This document shows, in pieces, positions 1 through 7,921 of a stretch of DNA of 64,000 nucleotides (position 1 is the stretch's first letter; each line of letters begins with the position of its first letter). The notes under the pieces were generated by a model. It worked only from the letters and a program-made list of their open reading frames with translations, did no database searches and was not told the origin of the DNA. Made by a program: the position numbers and the translations under genes. The DNA comes from Nitrospira sp. SG-bin1 (GTDB lineage Bacteria > Nitrospirota > Nitrospiria > Nitrospirales > Nitrospiraceae), in NCBI GenBank assembly GCA_002083365.1, contig LVWS01000038.1:113238-177237 (forward strand), given 5' to 3'.

Positions 1-2
1 GA

Positions 3-545
3 CCGCTGCTTCTCGATAGGGTTGTCTTTGATATTCCTAGGGGGACCGTTGTCGGAGAGAACCGAATGGGCAATGCATGTTTCCGTTCAGAGGAGATCAA
101 GTGGAATGGGAACAGCGCATTTCGAGACGGACAATACCATGAAGAATTTGAACGGGTAGTGATACAGTATAACTATCGCTTACTCGAGAAACCTACGTCA
201 CTGTTCGAACGATATAAACTTTCCGGGGCTGAACTTATTCTTGGAGCAAGAATAACCAACCTAAAAGAAAATCACTGCTCAGGATTGACCGGCTGGAACC
301 TTGATCGAGGACACTTTAAGGGGAATGTTCGGTTTCTAGTGCACTGGGAAGTGTTTTCAGTTGCACAGCAAAAAGTAGTGCAGAGTGTAGACATCGAAGC
401 ATCTGCTCAAGTAGAGGAGTTTACGCCCGTAGGCGAGAACAATTATTATGTGACTGCATTTGGAAATGCTGTGAAGGGGTTACTAGCTAACGCGAATTTT
501 CATAAGGTTGTAACGTATGCGAGAGAGAATGCTGATCCTGCATGA
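3..545 (+). CDS. Hypothetical protein, 5'-truncated by window edge
   Basis: The reading frame is open from the first bases of the window through to a TGA stop at 543-545, so the gene starts upstream and only its C-terminal ~180 residues are visible. An internal ATG at 66 could be taken for a start, but the frame upstream of it has no stop and encodes plausible protein (RVVFDIPRGTVVGENR). The visible part is a mixed alpha/beta soluble domain with no motif I recognise. It is more A/T-rich than the genes of the 9-19 kb region, which may mean it was acquired. No function is proposed. Confidence 0.5.
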   Translation, partial: PLLLDRVVFDIPRGTVVGENRMGNACFRSEEIKWNGNSAFRDGQYHEEFERVVIQYNYRLLEKPTSLFERYKLSGAELILGARITNLKENHCSGLTGWNLDRGHFKGNVRFLVHWEVFSVAQQKVVQSVDIEASAQVEEFTPVGENNYYVTAFGNAVKGLLANANFHKVVTYARENADPA

Positions 546-577
546 GAAAAGTCAATAGATATGGTCAGATCTTGTTT

Positions 578-759
578 TGTGCATACCAGTGATCTAGACT
601 CCCCGGCATGGCTAGACCACTCCGCATCGAATTTCCTGGGGCGCTCTATCACGTCACTGCTCGGGCAACGCCCGGCAAGATATCTTCCTGGATGATGAGG
701 ACCGGCGATGTTCACAAAGTAAGCATTGGGGTCGCGTCTAGTTCTGTGCATGCCAGTGA
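578..759 (+). repeat. Imperfect 15-bp direct repeat flanking a transposase relic
   Basis: TGTGCATACCAGTGA at 578-592 recurs as TGTGCATGCCAGTGA at 745-759, one mismatch in 15. The pair brackets the Y1-transposase relic at 608-716. It may be a scar of insertion or a remnant of a duplicated flank. Fifteen bases is short enough that chance or local duplication remains possible. Confidence 0.4.
608..716 (+). pseudogene. REP-associated (Y1/TnpA_REP) transposase relic
   Basis: Translation from the ATG at 608 begins MARPLRIEFPGALYHVTAR, the characteristic N-terminus of REP-associated tyrosine transposases, which mobilise or maintain REP palindromes. After this the frame is wrong. Shifting by one base near position 660 restores the family continuation GNARQDIFLDDEDRR, so one base has been lost. 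Homology ends near 716, with roughly 80 per cent of the protein absent. A second relic of the same N-terminus lies near 5750. It is non-functional: no HUH motif or catalytic tyrosine region remains. Confidence 0.7.
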
Positions 760-834
760 GCAATGACTTGAAGATGTGTCCCTTGTCTCAGCTTCTGCGA
801 ACTGGGTTAGGCCGTGAGTTTACTTGGGTGAATA

Positions 835-1326
835 TTATTGCGGAGTTGCATGAGAGCTGGTCGGTGAGCTGGAGAGCATGCCCGGCTCGACGAGTGTACC
901 TGCATTGGTGAAGGATAATCGCCCCTCCGTGCTATGCAACACGCCTTTGATGTCGTACGTCAATTCCTGTTTCTGAGAGAACTCGAGCAGTTGGCGCACG
1001 ATATCCAGCGTCGAGGTCGTGGTATCGATCGTCATCACGGCATCACCTAACCGGGGAATCGTCATCTCCTTGCTTCCTAGACCACGGGCCAGACGTTTCC
1101 CGTTCAGATTCAACGTGAAATCAACGCCTGTCAGGTGATAGTCGAAGTCGTTCGGATTGCGGACCCGGAGATCGACACGGAGACGCTGTTCGAACACCGT
1201 CGCGTCCAGCGGCGTGACGTTGGTGACAAGCACCTCCGGAGGCTCGCCTTTTATGAACCAAGAGGCGCAGCCGGGAAACAGCAGGGCCACGGCGAATAGG
1301 AACAAGGAGGCTCGGTGAAGTCGCAT
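835..1326 (-). CDS. LEA type 2 / WHy-domain lipoprotein
   Basis: Predicted 163-residue lipoprotein. The N-terminus has a basic start, a hydrophobic stretch and a lipobox ending FPGCAS, so it should be anchored to a membrane on the periplasmic side. The body matches the LEA14/WHy pattern: an opening strand (VLVTNVTPLDATVFEQRL), the phrase VDLRVRNPNDFDYHLTGVDF and a later NGKRLARG segment. Such domains are immunoglobulin-like and tied to desiccation or stress tolerance, but their biochemical role is poorly defined. The start at 1326 was chosen because the signal peptide begins there; an ATG at 1338 is an alternative, and neither has a strong ribosome site. A 3'-to-5' neighbour on the same strand (1403-2203) ends 76 bases upstream, suggesting co-transcription. 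Confidence 0.75.
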   Translation of the reverse strand: MRLHRASLFLFAVALLFPGCASWFIKGEPPEVLVTNVTPLDATVFEQRLRVDLRVRNPNDFDYHLTGVDFTLNLNGKRLARGLGSKEMTIPRLGDAVMTIDTTTSTLDIVRQLLEFSQKQELTYDIKGVLHSTEGRLSFTNAGTLVEPGMLSSSPTSSHATPQ

Positions 1327-1402
1327 AGGCGACATCATAGCAAGAATATCGACGGGAAAGCGAAGCGCAGAGGATGTCGGGACATGCAGGGAAAGGGCGA
1401 TC

Positions 1403-2203
1403 TCACCGCATGATGGAGCAGGCTTCCAGGTGCACGTACTGGTAGTCAAAGCTCGCGACGGTGCACTTGAATCGAAACAGCGCACCTTCGCTGATCCCCG
1501 CGACCTCCTGCACCTGCGAGAAGTAGAGGACCAGCGCGCGGCTGGTGAACCCATCGGCGATGTGAATCGCCGCGCCGCCGTCGCTGAGTTCGATCACCGT
1601 GCCTCGGCGTCCTTCCAACTCCAGCGCCTTGCCAACGTGACGCGCGAGTGCCGCCTCGGCGTTCTGTTTGAATTCGCGATAGAGGGCGTTGGCAGACGGC
1701 AACGGACTTTCCTCACGTGGGACCGCAGGGACTTCAGGCTTAGGTTTGCCATCACGGGTCAAACGCGCCCGGTAGAGGACGGCATCTTCGCCCTGCCAAT
1801 TCTTCGGCAGATCGATCTCCAGCTCGTCGGTAGATGGTGCATTCCATGTAAAGGTGCTACGGCCCAGGGTGTCCAGCTCGATCATGCTCTGGCTATCCTG
1901 GCCGAACCTGCCGCTAACACGATGACTTCCTATTTGGCTGCACGAATAGACGAATATGCCATAGGCACCTGGGTATGAATTGCACAGGTATTGGCCCCAC
2001 GTGCCGCGGAAGCTTCCGTCTTTCGCTACATCGATGTTGAGATACAATGCGGCGCCGGTGAGGCCGGGGTTCGTGAAGGTCGCGTGTCCCGGTGATCGCC
2101 AGTTCCCGACAGGGAATTTCAGCTCCTGCGCGAACACCCCGACTGCGGCGGCGATTGTGCCGGCAAGAAGAGCCTGTTGTACCAGGAGCGTCTTCATGTT
2201 CAA
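1403..2203 (-). CDS. Secreted protein with C-terminal OB-fold (tRNA_anti-like) domain
   Basis: 266 residues with a signal peptide (MNMKTLLVQQALLAGTIAAA, cleavage near VFA-QE). The middle part is rich in Gly, aromatic and Ser residues (about 30-150) and resembles no family I can name. The C-terminal ~100 residues start with LYREFKQNAEAALARHVGKA and continue EGRRGTVIEL, the pattern of the secreted tRNA_anti-like OB-fold family. This suggests binding of an oligomer or small ligand in the periplasm; the ligand is unknown. It probably forms a transcription unit with the downstream LEA-type lipoprotein gene. The domain is of the same general class as the OB-fold protein at 7111-7554 but is not a close copy. 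Confidence 0.65.
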   Translation of the reverse strand: MNMKTLLVQQALLAGTIAAAVGVFAQELKFPVGNWRSPGHATFTNPGLTGAALYLNIDVAKDGSFRGTWGQYLCNSYPGAYGIFVYSCSQIGSHRVSGRFGQDSQSMIELDTLGRSTFTWNAPSTDELEIDLPKNWQGEDAVLYRARLTRDGKPKPEVPAVPREESPLPSANALYREFKQNAEAALARHVGKALELEGRRGTVIELSDGGAAIHIADGFTSRALVLYFSQVQEVAGISEGALFRFKCTVASFDYQYVHLEACSIMR

Positions 2204-2345
2204 CCTAAGCGACGTGTGGGTATTGCGGGACTATATGGATGGCCGTGATGGCTGTCAACTTGATGAGGATCGGTAAGGAGGGCGGCCCGGGTGCTTTGAT
2301 CAGCCGGTCATACAGTGTACCGATGAATCCGTGTGATTCGATGGT

Positions 2346-2460
2346 CTAAAGCACTGTTGCCGGGACTCTGACGTCACTTGGAGCCTCACTCTTCCGTGCC
2401 TGTACGAACCCAGCTACCCTCGTGCCTCGATCCCCCTCTTCGGCAACGCCGGATGAACAC
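2346..2460 (-). pseudogene. Relic of secreted OB-fold protein (C-terminal piece)
   Basis: The reverse strand encodes EEGDRGTRVAGFVQARKSEA followed by PSDVRVPAT. This matches the C-terminus of the intact protein at 7111-7554 (KDGDRVRVTGIVQVLKSDLP, RDVRVQAT), and the DNA shares blocks such as GACTCTGACGTCAC and CTTCGGCAACGC. Only the last ~35 codons survive, the upstream part of the family is missing, and no start or ribosome site is present. It lies in the 392-base gap between 2204 and 2595, which otherwise shows nothing I recognise. Confidence 0.65.
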
Positions 2461-2595
2461 AGGTATTGCGAAATATCTGGTCTGGTCAAGGGATTTATTG
2501 CATACATTATTATTGAACGGCAAAGAGCGGCGCCATCAGTTCGGGTTATGTGCATGAAGGCTAGTCCATTCCACAACCTAACCATTAGGAGCACC

Positions 2596-3033
2596 ATGAA
2601 CCGAATCAAGTTGCTGCTTCCCCTCCTATTTGTGTGTCTACTCCTGCCAGCCTGTTCTTCGACCCTGAATGCCAAAAGGGCACCAGGAACGGACTTGTCC
2701 CGCCTGAAGTCGTTGTACGTTCAGAGACTGCCGGCGGACGGACGAGGGGTTGAACAGTTGATTGCTCGTCGATTGACGCAGATGGGATTTCGGGCTACCT
2801 ACGGGGATGGGGAGATACCCCCGATTCCGGTTGACGGCATTGTGACATATCAGGACAAATGGATGTGGGATATCACGATGTACATGTTGCAATTGTCGGT
2901 GCAAGTGCGCGATCCGAAGAGTCGAATGGTGCTTATGAATGGTGAATCGATGCGTACCTCACTGGTCAGGAAGGATCCTGAAGGGATGGTGGAAGAGGTA
3001 CTTACGGAGATGTTCAAAGGAGACAGACCATGA
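2596..3033 (+). CDS. Small lipoprotein, first gene of a pair
   Basis: 145-residue lipoprotein: MNRIKLLLPLLFVCLLLPAC gives a clean lipobox (LLPAC-SS). The mature part (LKSLYVQRLPADGRGVEQLI) has the layout of envelope proteins that scale a regulated resistance or trafficking function, and later contains GIVTYQDKWMWDITMYML. I do not assign a named family with confidence. The ATG at 2596 was preferred over an upstream in-frame ATG because the signal peptide begins there and AGGAG lies at 2587-2591. It overlaps the next gene by four bases (ATGA), so the two are translationally coupled and probably act together in the envelope. Confidence 0.7.
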   Translation: MNRIKLLLPLLFVCLLLPACSSTLNAKRAPGTDLSRLKSLYVQRLPADGRGVEQLIARRLTQMGFRATYGDGEIPPIPVDGIVTYQDKWMWDITMYMLQLSVQVRDPKSRMVLMNGESMRTSLVRKDPEGMVEEVLTEMFKGDRP

Positions 3034-3560
3034 CCCGATCGACCTGGGCGATGCTTCTGCTAGGAGTATTGTTTGTCGGAGGATGTGCGTCAGGAGCGAA
3101 GCCGGAGGCCATGCTTGTCCGCATGAACGTGCCGGTGCATCAGAGCCAATCCGATGTGAGTGTGAGCGTGATCGGAGGAAAAGAAACATCGACGATGGGG
3201 GCGTCGCAGATATCCGACCAGGACTTTGCGCAAGCTCTCCAAGGTTCAATCGTGCAATCTGGACTATTCAGAAAGGCAACGACCAATAGTCCGGCAGCCT
3301 ACAGATTGGACGCCTTCATTGTACAAATGAATCAACCGATGTTCGGTGCATCCATGACCGTATCGATGGAGGTCAATTACAGCTTAGCCAGAACCAATCC
3401 CAAAGAAGTGGTCTGGCAGAAAGCGATAACCAGTACCTACACTGCACCATTTAGTGAGGCGCTTGTCGGAGTTACACGATTGAGAATGGCCAATGAAGGG
3501 GCGGCAAGGAAAAATATCGAACAGGCGATCAATGAAATGTCCCAACTCAAGCTTGACTAG
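3030..3560 (+). CDS. Small lipoprotein, second gene of a pair
   Basis: 176 residues beginning MTRSTWAMLLLGVLFVGGCA, a standard lipoprotein signal with Cys at about residue 19. The mature domain (about 25-176) contains a repeated beta pattern and ends in an amphipathic helix (GAARKNIEQAINEMSQLKLD), as in proteins that stack on the inner face of the outer membrane. No named family is recognised. The ATG overlaps the stop of the preceding lipoprotein gene (ATGA at 3030-3033), a strong sign of one operon. The following ~240 bases to 3802 show no gene I can support. Confidence 0.7.
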   Translation: MTRSTWAMLLLGVLFVGGCASGAKPEAMLVRMNVPVHQSQSDVSVSVIGGKETSTMGASQISDQDFAQALQGSIVQSGLFRKATTNSPAAYRLDAFIVQMNQPMFGASMTVSMEVNYSLARTNPKEVVWQKAITSTYTAPFSEALVGVTRLRMANEGAARKNIEQAINEMSQLKLD

Positions 3561-3802
3561 CAGTACTTTAACAAACACTGTCCAGTTTCGGATCCCCCCG
3601 GACAGAGGCTTGCCGGCAAGATCTCCCGTTTCGCGAGGGGCGATCCGAATCTGGACCAGACCTGCGCAACCCCGGATAGCCGGTGTAGCTCGTGAAGTGG
3701 CGTGTCCCATGCCGAAGGCTTGGTCTGGCCCATGTTCTTCGCCGTGAGCGAGGAGGACGATCCCGACCGTACGAGCCCTGAGAGATGGTGTTACGGCAGA
3801 GG

Positions 3803-4210
3803 TCACTCTGACGACCCGCCCACGAAGTAGAGGTGCTTCTCTCCGGTGAGATTCTGCGGTTGAACGATGTAGTGGCCTGTCATCGAGGGAATCCAGACGG
3901 ACTTGGCCACCTCCATGTCGCCTCCCGTGATGGCCCAAGCGAGGCCGCCCACAATGCCGCCGCCGATCGCATAGGCCATCTTCACGGCACCATAGGGAAC
4001 GGTGAGAGCCCAGCAGGCTGCTTGGAGTCCGGCTGCTTCGGGGCTGGATAGATTCGTTGAACTGGACAGGCTCGCATGCGATGGACTCGCCTCGGATATG
4101 TCTTCACCATGAGCCAGTACAGATTCCCCTATCATGACCAGTACCGTGCAAAGGGCAGTTCCAACAAGAAGCTGCCCGGCCTGCGCCCGTAGAAAGCGAT
4201 TCATGCTCAT
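3803..4210 (-). CDS. Conserved small secreted or membrane protein, function unknown
   Basis: 135 residues. An N-terminal signal sequence (RAQAGQLLVGTALCTVLVMI) is followed by a Ser-rich linker, then a Gly-rich hydrophobic helix (GAVKMAYAIGGGIVGGLAWA) and a conserved-looking tail (SVWIPSMTGHYIVQPQNLTG, EKHLYFVG). I recognise the GGIVGGL helix plus WxPSMxGxY pattern as recurring in environmental Gram-negative genomes, but it has no named function that I know. The start at 4210 is supported by GGAGA seven bases upstream. It has no close same-strand partner, and the flanks contain decayed DNA. Confidence 0.6.
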   Translation of the reverse strand: MSMNRFLRAQAGQLLVGTALCTVLVMIGESVLAHGEDISEASPSHASLSSSTNLSSPEAAGLQAACWALTVPYGAVKMAYAIGGGIVGGLAWAITGGDMEVAKSVWIPSMTGHYIVQPQNLTGEKHLYFVGGSSE

Positions 4211-4439
4211 GGCTGTTCTCCAGTGGTGAGGTCTGCCAACAAGCGAGGTTCGATACGAGTCTCCGCGTACGTGCTTTTCGCTTCTGGGAGGACGGAACCT
4301 CGTGAAGAATGTGTGTTCTGGGGCCAAGTTCGATTCAACAGTTCCTCTCGATGTCTCGCACCTGGCAAGGACCCTAGAGGAAATCAATAAGAACATGACC
4401 GCAAGCTTTTCCAACTGCCACGCAACATCTCACTCTTCA

Positions 4440-4690
4440 GCGCGTGAACGAGCCCGGTCCCTCGTACCCGAGCCCCTTCGGCAACGTTTTAGCCGCATTC
4501 GGATTACAGCCCCCCAGCCTCCGGCAACGAGTGCTTCTCATCCTCCATCACGATGGCGGCTCGCCCACAGACTACAGAACACCTCATCACCTATGGCCGC
4601 GGAAAGCACCTGAAGTTCACTCGTGATACCTTCGAGCATCGCCAGGCCCTGTTGACCCAAGTGTCTCGAGGCTACAACAGTTCAGGTTCT
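4440..4690 (-). pseudogene. Relic of secreted OB-fold protein (nearly full domain)
   Basis: The reverse strand reads GRAAIVMEDEKHSLPEAGGL, then a stop, then SECG, aligning with GRASFVLEDETGSLPVVVLG and SCNPG of the intact gene at 7111-7554. DNA similarity extends across about 250 bases, including CATCCTCCA, GGCTCGCCCA and CTTCGGCAACG. Internal stops and small insertions and deletions make it non-coding. Together with 2346-2460 it shows that this gene family has been copied and lost repeatedly within 5 kb. Confidence 0.75.
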
Positions 4691-4704
4691 GTCGCCGATA
4701 TCTG

Positions 4705-5481
4705 TCAGAACTGGGCTTCAAACGACAGCTCCAGTGAGACGGTCTGATTGGCCGTCACCGTGAGGTCGCGTTCTAATGTCCCCAGAAGGGGATGCCAGGT
4801 CTTGAGGCGATAGGTCCCCGGCGGGAGATCCTCGATGGAAAAGGAGCCCTTCGCATCCGTCACGGCATAATAGGGATTGTCGACGGCATAGCCCCAGTTC
4901 TGCATGTAGGGGTGCAGGCTGCACTGCATGGTGAACGCGTTGCGCCCTTTGACCAGCTGCACGAGATCGGAGGTCCCACCGGCCTGTAGGGACGGCCGAT
5001 AGAAGACGACATCGCCTCCGGTTTGATCGGACGCATACCCTTGGATGTCGTGGGGTACTGGGTCTTGATTAACCACCGTGATTCGACGCGTGTCGCTGAT
5101 CACGGCGACGAACGGCAGAAACCGGCAGAGGTTCGCTTCCACCTTGGCCTCGGTGAAGGGGAAGGGCTTGCCGCGTTCCACACCCTCCACCACCACCACG
5201 GCGTCTTTGAGGCTGCCGTCCGCTCTGGCCCAGACTTCTGTCAAGAACCGATACCCCTTGCCATTGGACAGTTTGCTGCAATATTCGTGGTCTGGATAGC
5301 GACGTAACTCGAATTCTTTGGGTATCGGTATGGTTCCGGTGACGGTCACGGTCCCTCGCACGGTGGCCCCCTCCTTCACGGGGACCGACTCATAGGCCCA
5401 GGCGTCAGGTCCCAGCCAGGTTGTCAGCACCTGGAGCACCCCTGCCATCATCCAGAATCCGGTTCTAACATATCGCTTCAC
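4705..5481 (-). CDS. Secreted cupredoxin-like / carboxypeptidase-regulatory-like protein
   Basis: 258 residues, start GTG at 5481 with AGGAGG seven bases upstream. Signal peptide to about residue 29 (ending DAWA). The middle domain has the cupredoxin pattern: NQDPVPHDIQGY supplies a His, and MQCSLHPYMQNWG supplies Cys, His and Met in a C-x2-H-x2-M cluster, as in type 1 copper proteins. The last ~65 residues (YAVTDAKGSFSIEDLPPGTY) form a carboxypeptidase-regulatory-like beta sandwich. A periplasmic copper-binding or electron-carrier role is plausible; copper binding is inferred from the motif only. In-frame sequence upstream of 5481 lacks a ribosome site and was excluded. Confidence 0.75.
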   Translation of the reverse strand: MKRYVRTGFWMMAGVLQVLTTWLGPDAWAYESVPVKEGATVRGTVTVTGTIPIPKEFELRRYPDHEYCSKLSNGKGYRFLTEVWARADGSLKDAVVVVEGVERGKPFPFTEAKVEANLCRFLPFVAVISDTRRITVVNQDPVPHDIQGYASDQTGGDVVFYRPSLQAGGTSDLVQLVKGRNAFTMQCSLHPYMQNWGYAVDNPYYAVTDAKGSFSIEDLPPGTYRLKTWHPLLGTLERDLTVTANQTVSLELSFEAQF

Positions 5482-5749
5482 CACTGTTCCTCCTGCATCA
5501 CTGGTCTTTCGATGACGATTGTCGGGGTGCCCCGGGATCGGCTTGACTCCATCGCTGAGGAGTTTCACACCAGAACGGCGGCTGCCTGGTGAAGATGAGC
5601 CGCCGATACTCTTCCGACCACTTCCTTGCCGATTCACCACCTTGAGTAGAAACCGCCGACCTTGTTTACCCACCGAATAGTATCGCCGAGTTTGGCTCCC
5701 TCTGCAACGGGGGATGGTCGTCTATGTGAATTCTCATCTCACGTGCAGC

Positions 5750-5810
5750 GCAGGCACGCTCTATCACATGACCGCTTGCGGTAATATCCGGCAAGACATA
5801 GGCGGCGGCC
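5750..5810 (+). pseudogene. Second Y1 (REP-associated) transposase relic
   Basis: The forward strand encodes SAGTLYHMTACGNIRQDI, which aligns with the family N-terminus FPGALYHVTARGNARQDI and with the better-preserved relic at 608-716. Flanking codons no longer match and the rest of the transposase is absent. It sits in the 445-base gap between 5482 and 5926, where I see no other feature. Confidence 0.5.
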
Positions 5811-5926
5811 TAGCTCACCTTGCTTCAATCTCTTCCTTAGACGCTTCGTTCTCGGCGGGACTGTTTCTGTGGAGGCTTCTAGATGACACAGAATAAGAAG
5901 CCACCCTCTGGAACCGGAAGGTCGGC

Positions 5927-6229
5927 TTATGGTTCGTCTTTGGGGGACTCCTCGCTCTGTTTGAGCCAGAGTTCCAGCAGTCTTGTTTCCCGTTCAGACT
6001 GGGAAATGTGTTCCAACGCAAACGCGCCCGTCAGACGATCTTCATAAAAAGCCCGTTGCTTCGCGTAGGTTTTCTTAAAGGCGTCCGTCTTAAGAGCTTT
6101 CCAATTCGCGTCGGATATTCCGGCTTGAGAACGCAAGAGGTTGATCTCGATGGCTTGGAACGCAAAGACCTTGGCTAAGACCTTGATGACCGTCGCATTG
6201 GTCAGGAATCGAGGAGCTTTATCAGCCAT
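5927..6229 (-). CDS. Small helical protein, function unknown
   Basis: 100 residues, predicted to be almost entirely alpha-helical, with no signal peptide and an acidic C-terminus (QSEESPKDEP). No motif or named family is recognised. It lies 91 bases downstream of the ferredoxin gene on the same strand, so the two are likely co-transcribed. A role connected with the ferredoxin is only a guess from position. The frame is clean and codon use resembles neighbouring real genes. Confidence 0.55.
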   Translation of the reverse strand: MADKAPRFLTNATVIKVLAKVFAFQAIEINLLRSQAGISDANWKALKTDAFKKTYAKQRAFYEDRLTGAFALEHISQSERETRLLELWLKQSEESPKDEP

Positions 6230-6320
6230 GACTCATCGTCTTGGTCAGCCAAGGCACATAGATCCGTATCGGCGCGTTCTCAGCATTCTCGCGCGGTGCG
6301 GAACTTCGAAGGGGAACCTA

Positions 6321-6668
6321 TCAGTTCCGCACGCCGCTCCACACTTTTGCCGGATCGATCGGCTTGTCGGGATTGAGGGCCTTCGCCTTTTCCAGCAGGA
6401 CATCGGTCCCCTCCGGATAGGCCGGATCAGAAATACAACAATTATCAACCGGACAGACCGCCGCACATTGCGGTTCGTCAAAATGGCCGACACATTCGGT
6501 GCACCGATCATGGGTGATGACGTAAATATTGTCCCCCACTCCCTGGCCGTCGCCCACATGATTTCCCTTCGTCTCCGCGTCACTGCGAGTTTCGAAGATG
6601 GCCTCGTTCGGACATTCCGGCAGGCAGGCGCCACAGTTGATACATTCGTCGGTGATCAGCAGTGCCAT
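6321..6668 (-). CDS. 2[4Fe-4S] ferredoxin (Alvin type)
   Basis: 115-residue cytoplasmic low-potential electron carrier. Cluster I ligands are Cys9, Cys12, Cys15 and a CP-linked Cys19; cluster II ligands are Cys56, Cys59, Cys68 and Cys72, with the eight-residue insertion between the second and third Cys that marks the Allochromatium/YfhL type. About 36 extra residues separate the two cluster motifs, and a 40-residue tail follows. The start at 6668 has GGAG nine bases upstream. In a chemolithoautotroph using the reductive TCA cycle such a ferredoxin could serve the oxoacid oxidoreductase encoded at 37.5-41.4 kb; that link is inference. Confidence 0.88.
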   Translation of the reverse strand: MALLITDECINCGACLPECPNEAIFETRSDAETKGNHVGDGQGVGDNIYVITHDRCTECVGHFDEPQCAAVCPVDNCCISDPAYPEGTDVLLEKAKALNPDKPIDPAKVWSGVRN

Positions 6669-7110
6669 GATCCTGGTCTCCTTTATCTTAGAAATGTTTC
6701 TTGTCTTCGAGCCTGGGTTTCAAGGGATCTCATCGTGGACGTGTGCGTATGACTCCCTCACCCTAGGCGCATTGAATGTGACAGTCAAGCTGCCTGATGC
6801 GTGTTTCAGTCAATAAGAGTCTATGTTGCACCTTCGTAAGCGTTCCTGTCAATGCGGCGGTCGAAGAGAATTTCTGAGGAAGGAGTAAAGGGGCGAGCCT
6901 TTCCTTCATTGCTTCAACCGACATCCGAGTGCCCATCCATTCCGAAGAGCTGCTCCACAAGGACGTTCCATCATGCCGACGATGGGGTTATCGTTTGGGG
7001 CAAAGAATAATGAGGTTCTTCACGACATGCATTTTTGCATGCTTTCCAATGACACCGGCCTCATCAGCGCCGGGGGTATCAAGGTTATGGCCTGTGTCAC
7101 GCAAGCAGTT
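6669..7110. other. Gap of ~440 bases without a supported gene
   Basis: It should carry the promoter of the reverse-strand ferredoxin gene. I see one small inverted repeat (CATGCA-TTTT-TGCATG at about 7026-7041) and no coding frame with convincing composition or start site. Confidence 0.4.
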
Positions 7111-7554
7111 TCATTCGAGGATTTCAATCCGTGTGGCTTGGACTCTGACGTCACGCGGCAGATCGCTCTTCAGCACCTGTACGATTCCTGTTACTCGCAC
7201 CCGATCTCCATCCTTCGGCAACGCGTCAGCCACACCTGGGTTGCAGCTCCCTAAAACCACCACGGGCAATGAGCCTGTTTCATCCTCCAGCACGAAAGAG
7301 GCTCGCCCATAGAGAAGGCATCGTGTCCTGTGGGATGAGAAGTAGAACGGGGGGACGATTTGGAGCGTACTCGTCACGCCCTCTAGCGTTACGAGACGTT
7401 GTTGATACGAGGTGGCTTGCAGTGAAAATAACGTCTGGATTGAGACCCGTTCCGGTTCAATGGCACCGGCAGGATTCAGGAACAAGGACGTAGTGAGAAA
7501 ACCAATAGTCATCCACCACAAGATCAGGCGTACAACCCGTTGAACCGATACCAT
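7111..7554 (-). CDS. Secreted OB-fold protein (intact family copy)
   Basis: 147 residues. Signal sequence RLILWWMTIGFLTTSLFL with predicted cleavage at AGA-IEP. The mature domain (about 35-147) shows the alternating strands of an OB fold: QRLVTLEGVTSTLQIVPPFY, then GRASFVLEDETGSLPVVVLG, then GDRVRVTGIVQVLKS. Secreted OB folds of this sort bind oligosaccharides or nucleotides, but no ligand can be named. Degraded copies lie at 2346-2460 and 4440-4690, making this the surviving member of a local family. No operon partner is evident. Confidence 0.65.
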   Translation of the reverse strand: MVSVQRVVRLILWWMTIGFLTTSLFLNPAGAIEPERVSIQTLFSLQATSYQQRLVTLEGVTSTLQIVPPFYFSSHRTRCLLYGRASFVLEDETGSLPVVVLGSCNPGVADALPKDGDRVRVTGIVQVLKSDLPRDVRVQATRIEILE

Positions 7555-7921
7555 GCTCTAAGTCTAGCACCAACCAGTTGTTGTGCGTCTTTTCCTGGCA
7601 CACGGCACAGTGGGATCCAGAGACGATAGGATGAAATCGCGGAGGCCGGTGAGCTATGGCAGGGATGCCGAACCTTGCCGTTGACAAGCGATACCTTGAA
7701 AGATAACACTCCTCCCTCGTGCGGGAATGTTCGGCGGGATGGGTGCGTGTTTGTTTCCTGAAACCTGACCACGCTCCTCGTCATATGCTTGTGTATCGCG
7801 GTGCTGCGCCCGTCGTGACTGGGATATGAACGATGGGCAGCCGATGATCGGGAAGGCATCACAAGGTAACCTGTCCGGGGTCCAACGGTGTACGTTCACC
7901 TTCCACAAAGGAGCAAATCTC
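7555..7921. other. Gap of ~370 bases, divergent promoter region
   Basis: It separates the reverse-strand OB-fold gene from the forward helical gene at 7922. A TTGACA at 7681-7686 is followed 15 bases later by GATAAC, a weak forward promoter candidate. Nothing else recognised. Confidence 0.3.

Noticed and set aside
3561..3802. Possible further relic of the OB-fold gene
   Set aside because: I compared it with the intact copy by eye and found no shared phrases on either strand.
6929..7312. Forward open frames across 6929-7312
   Set aside because: They lie opposite the OB-fold gene or in the gap before it, and have atypical composition and no start signals.
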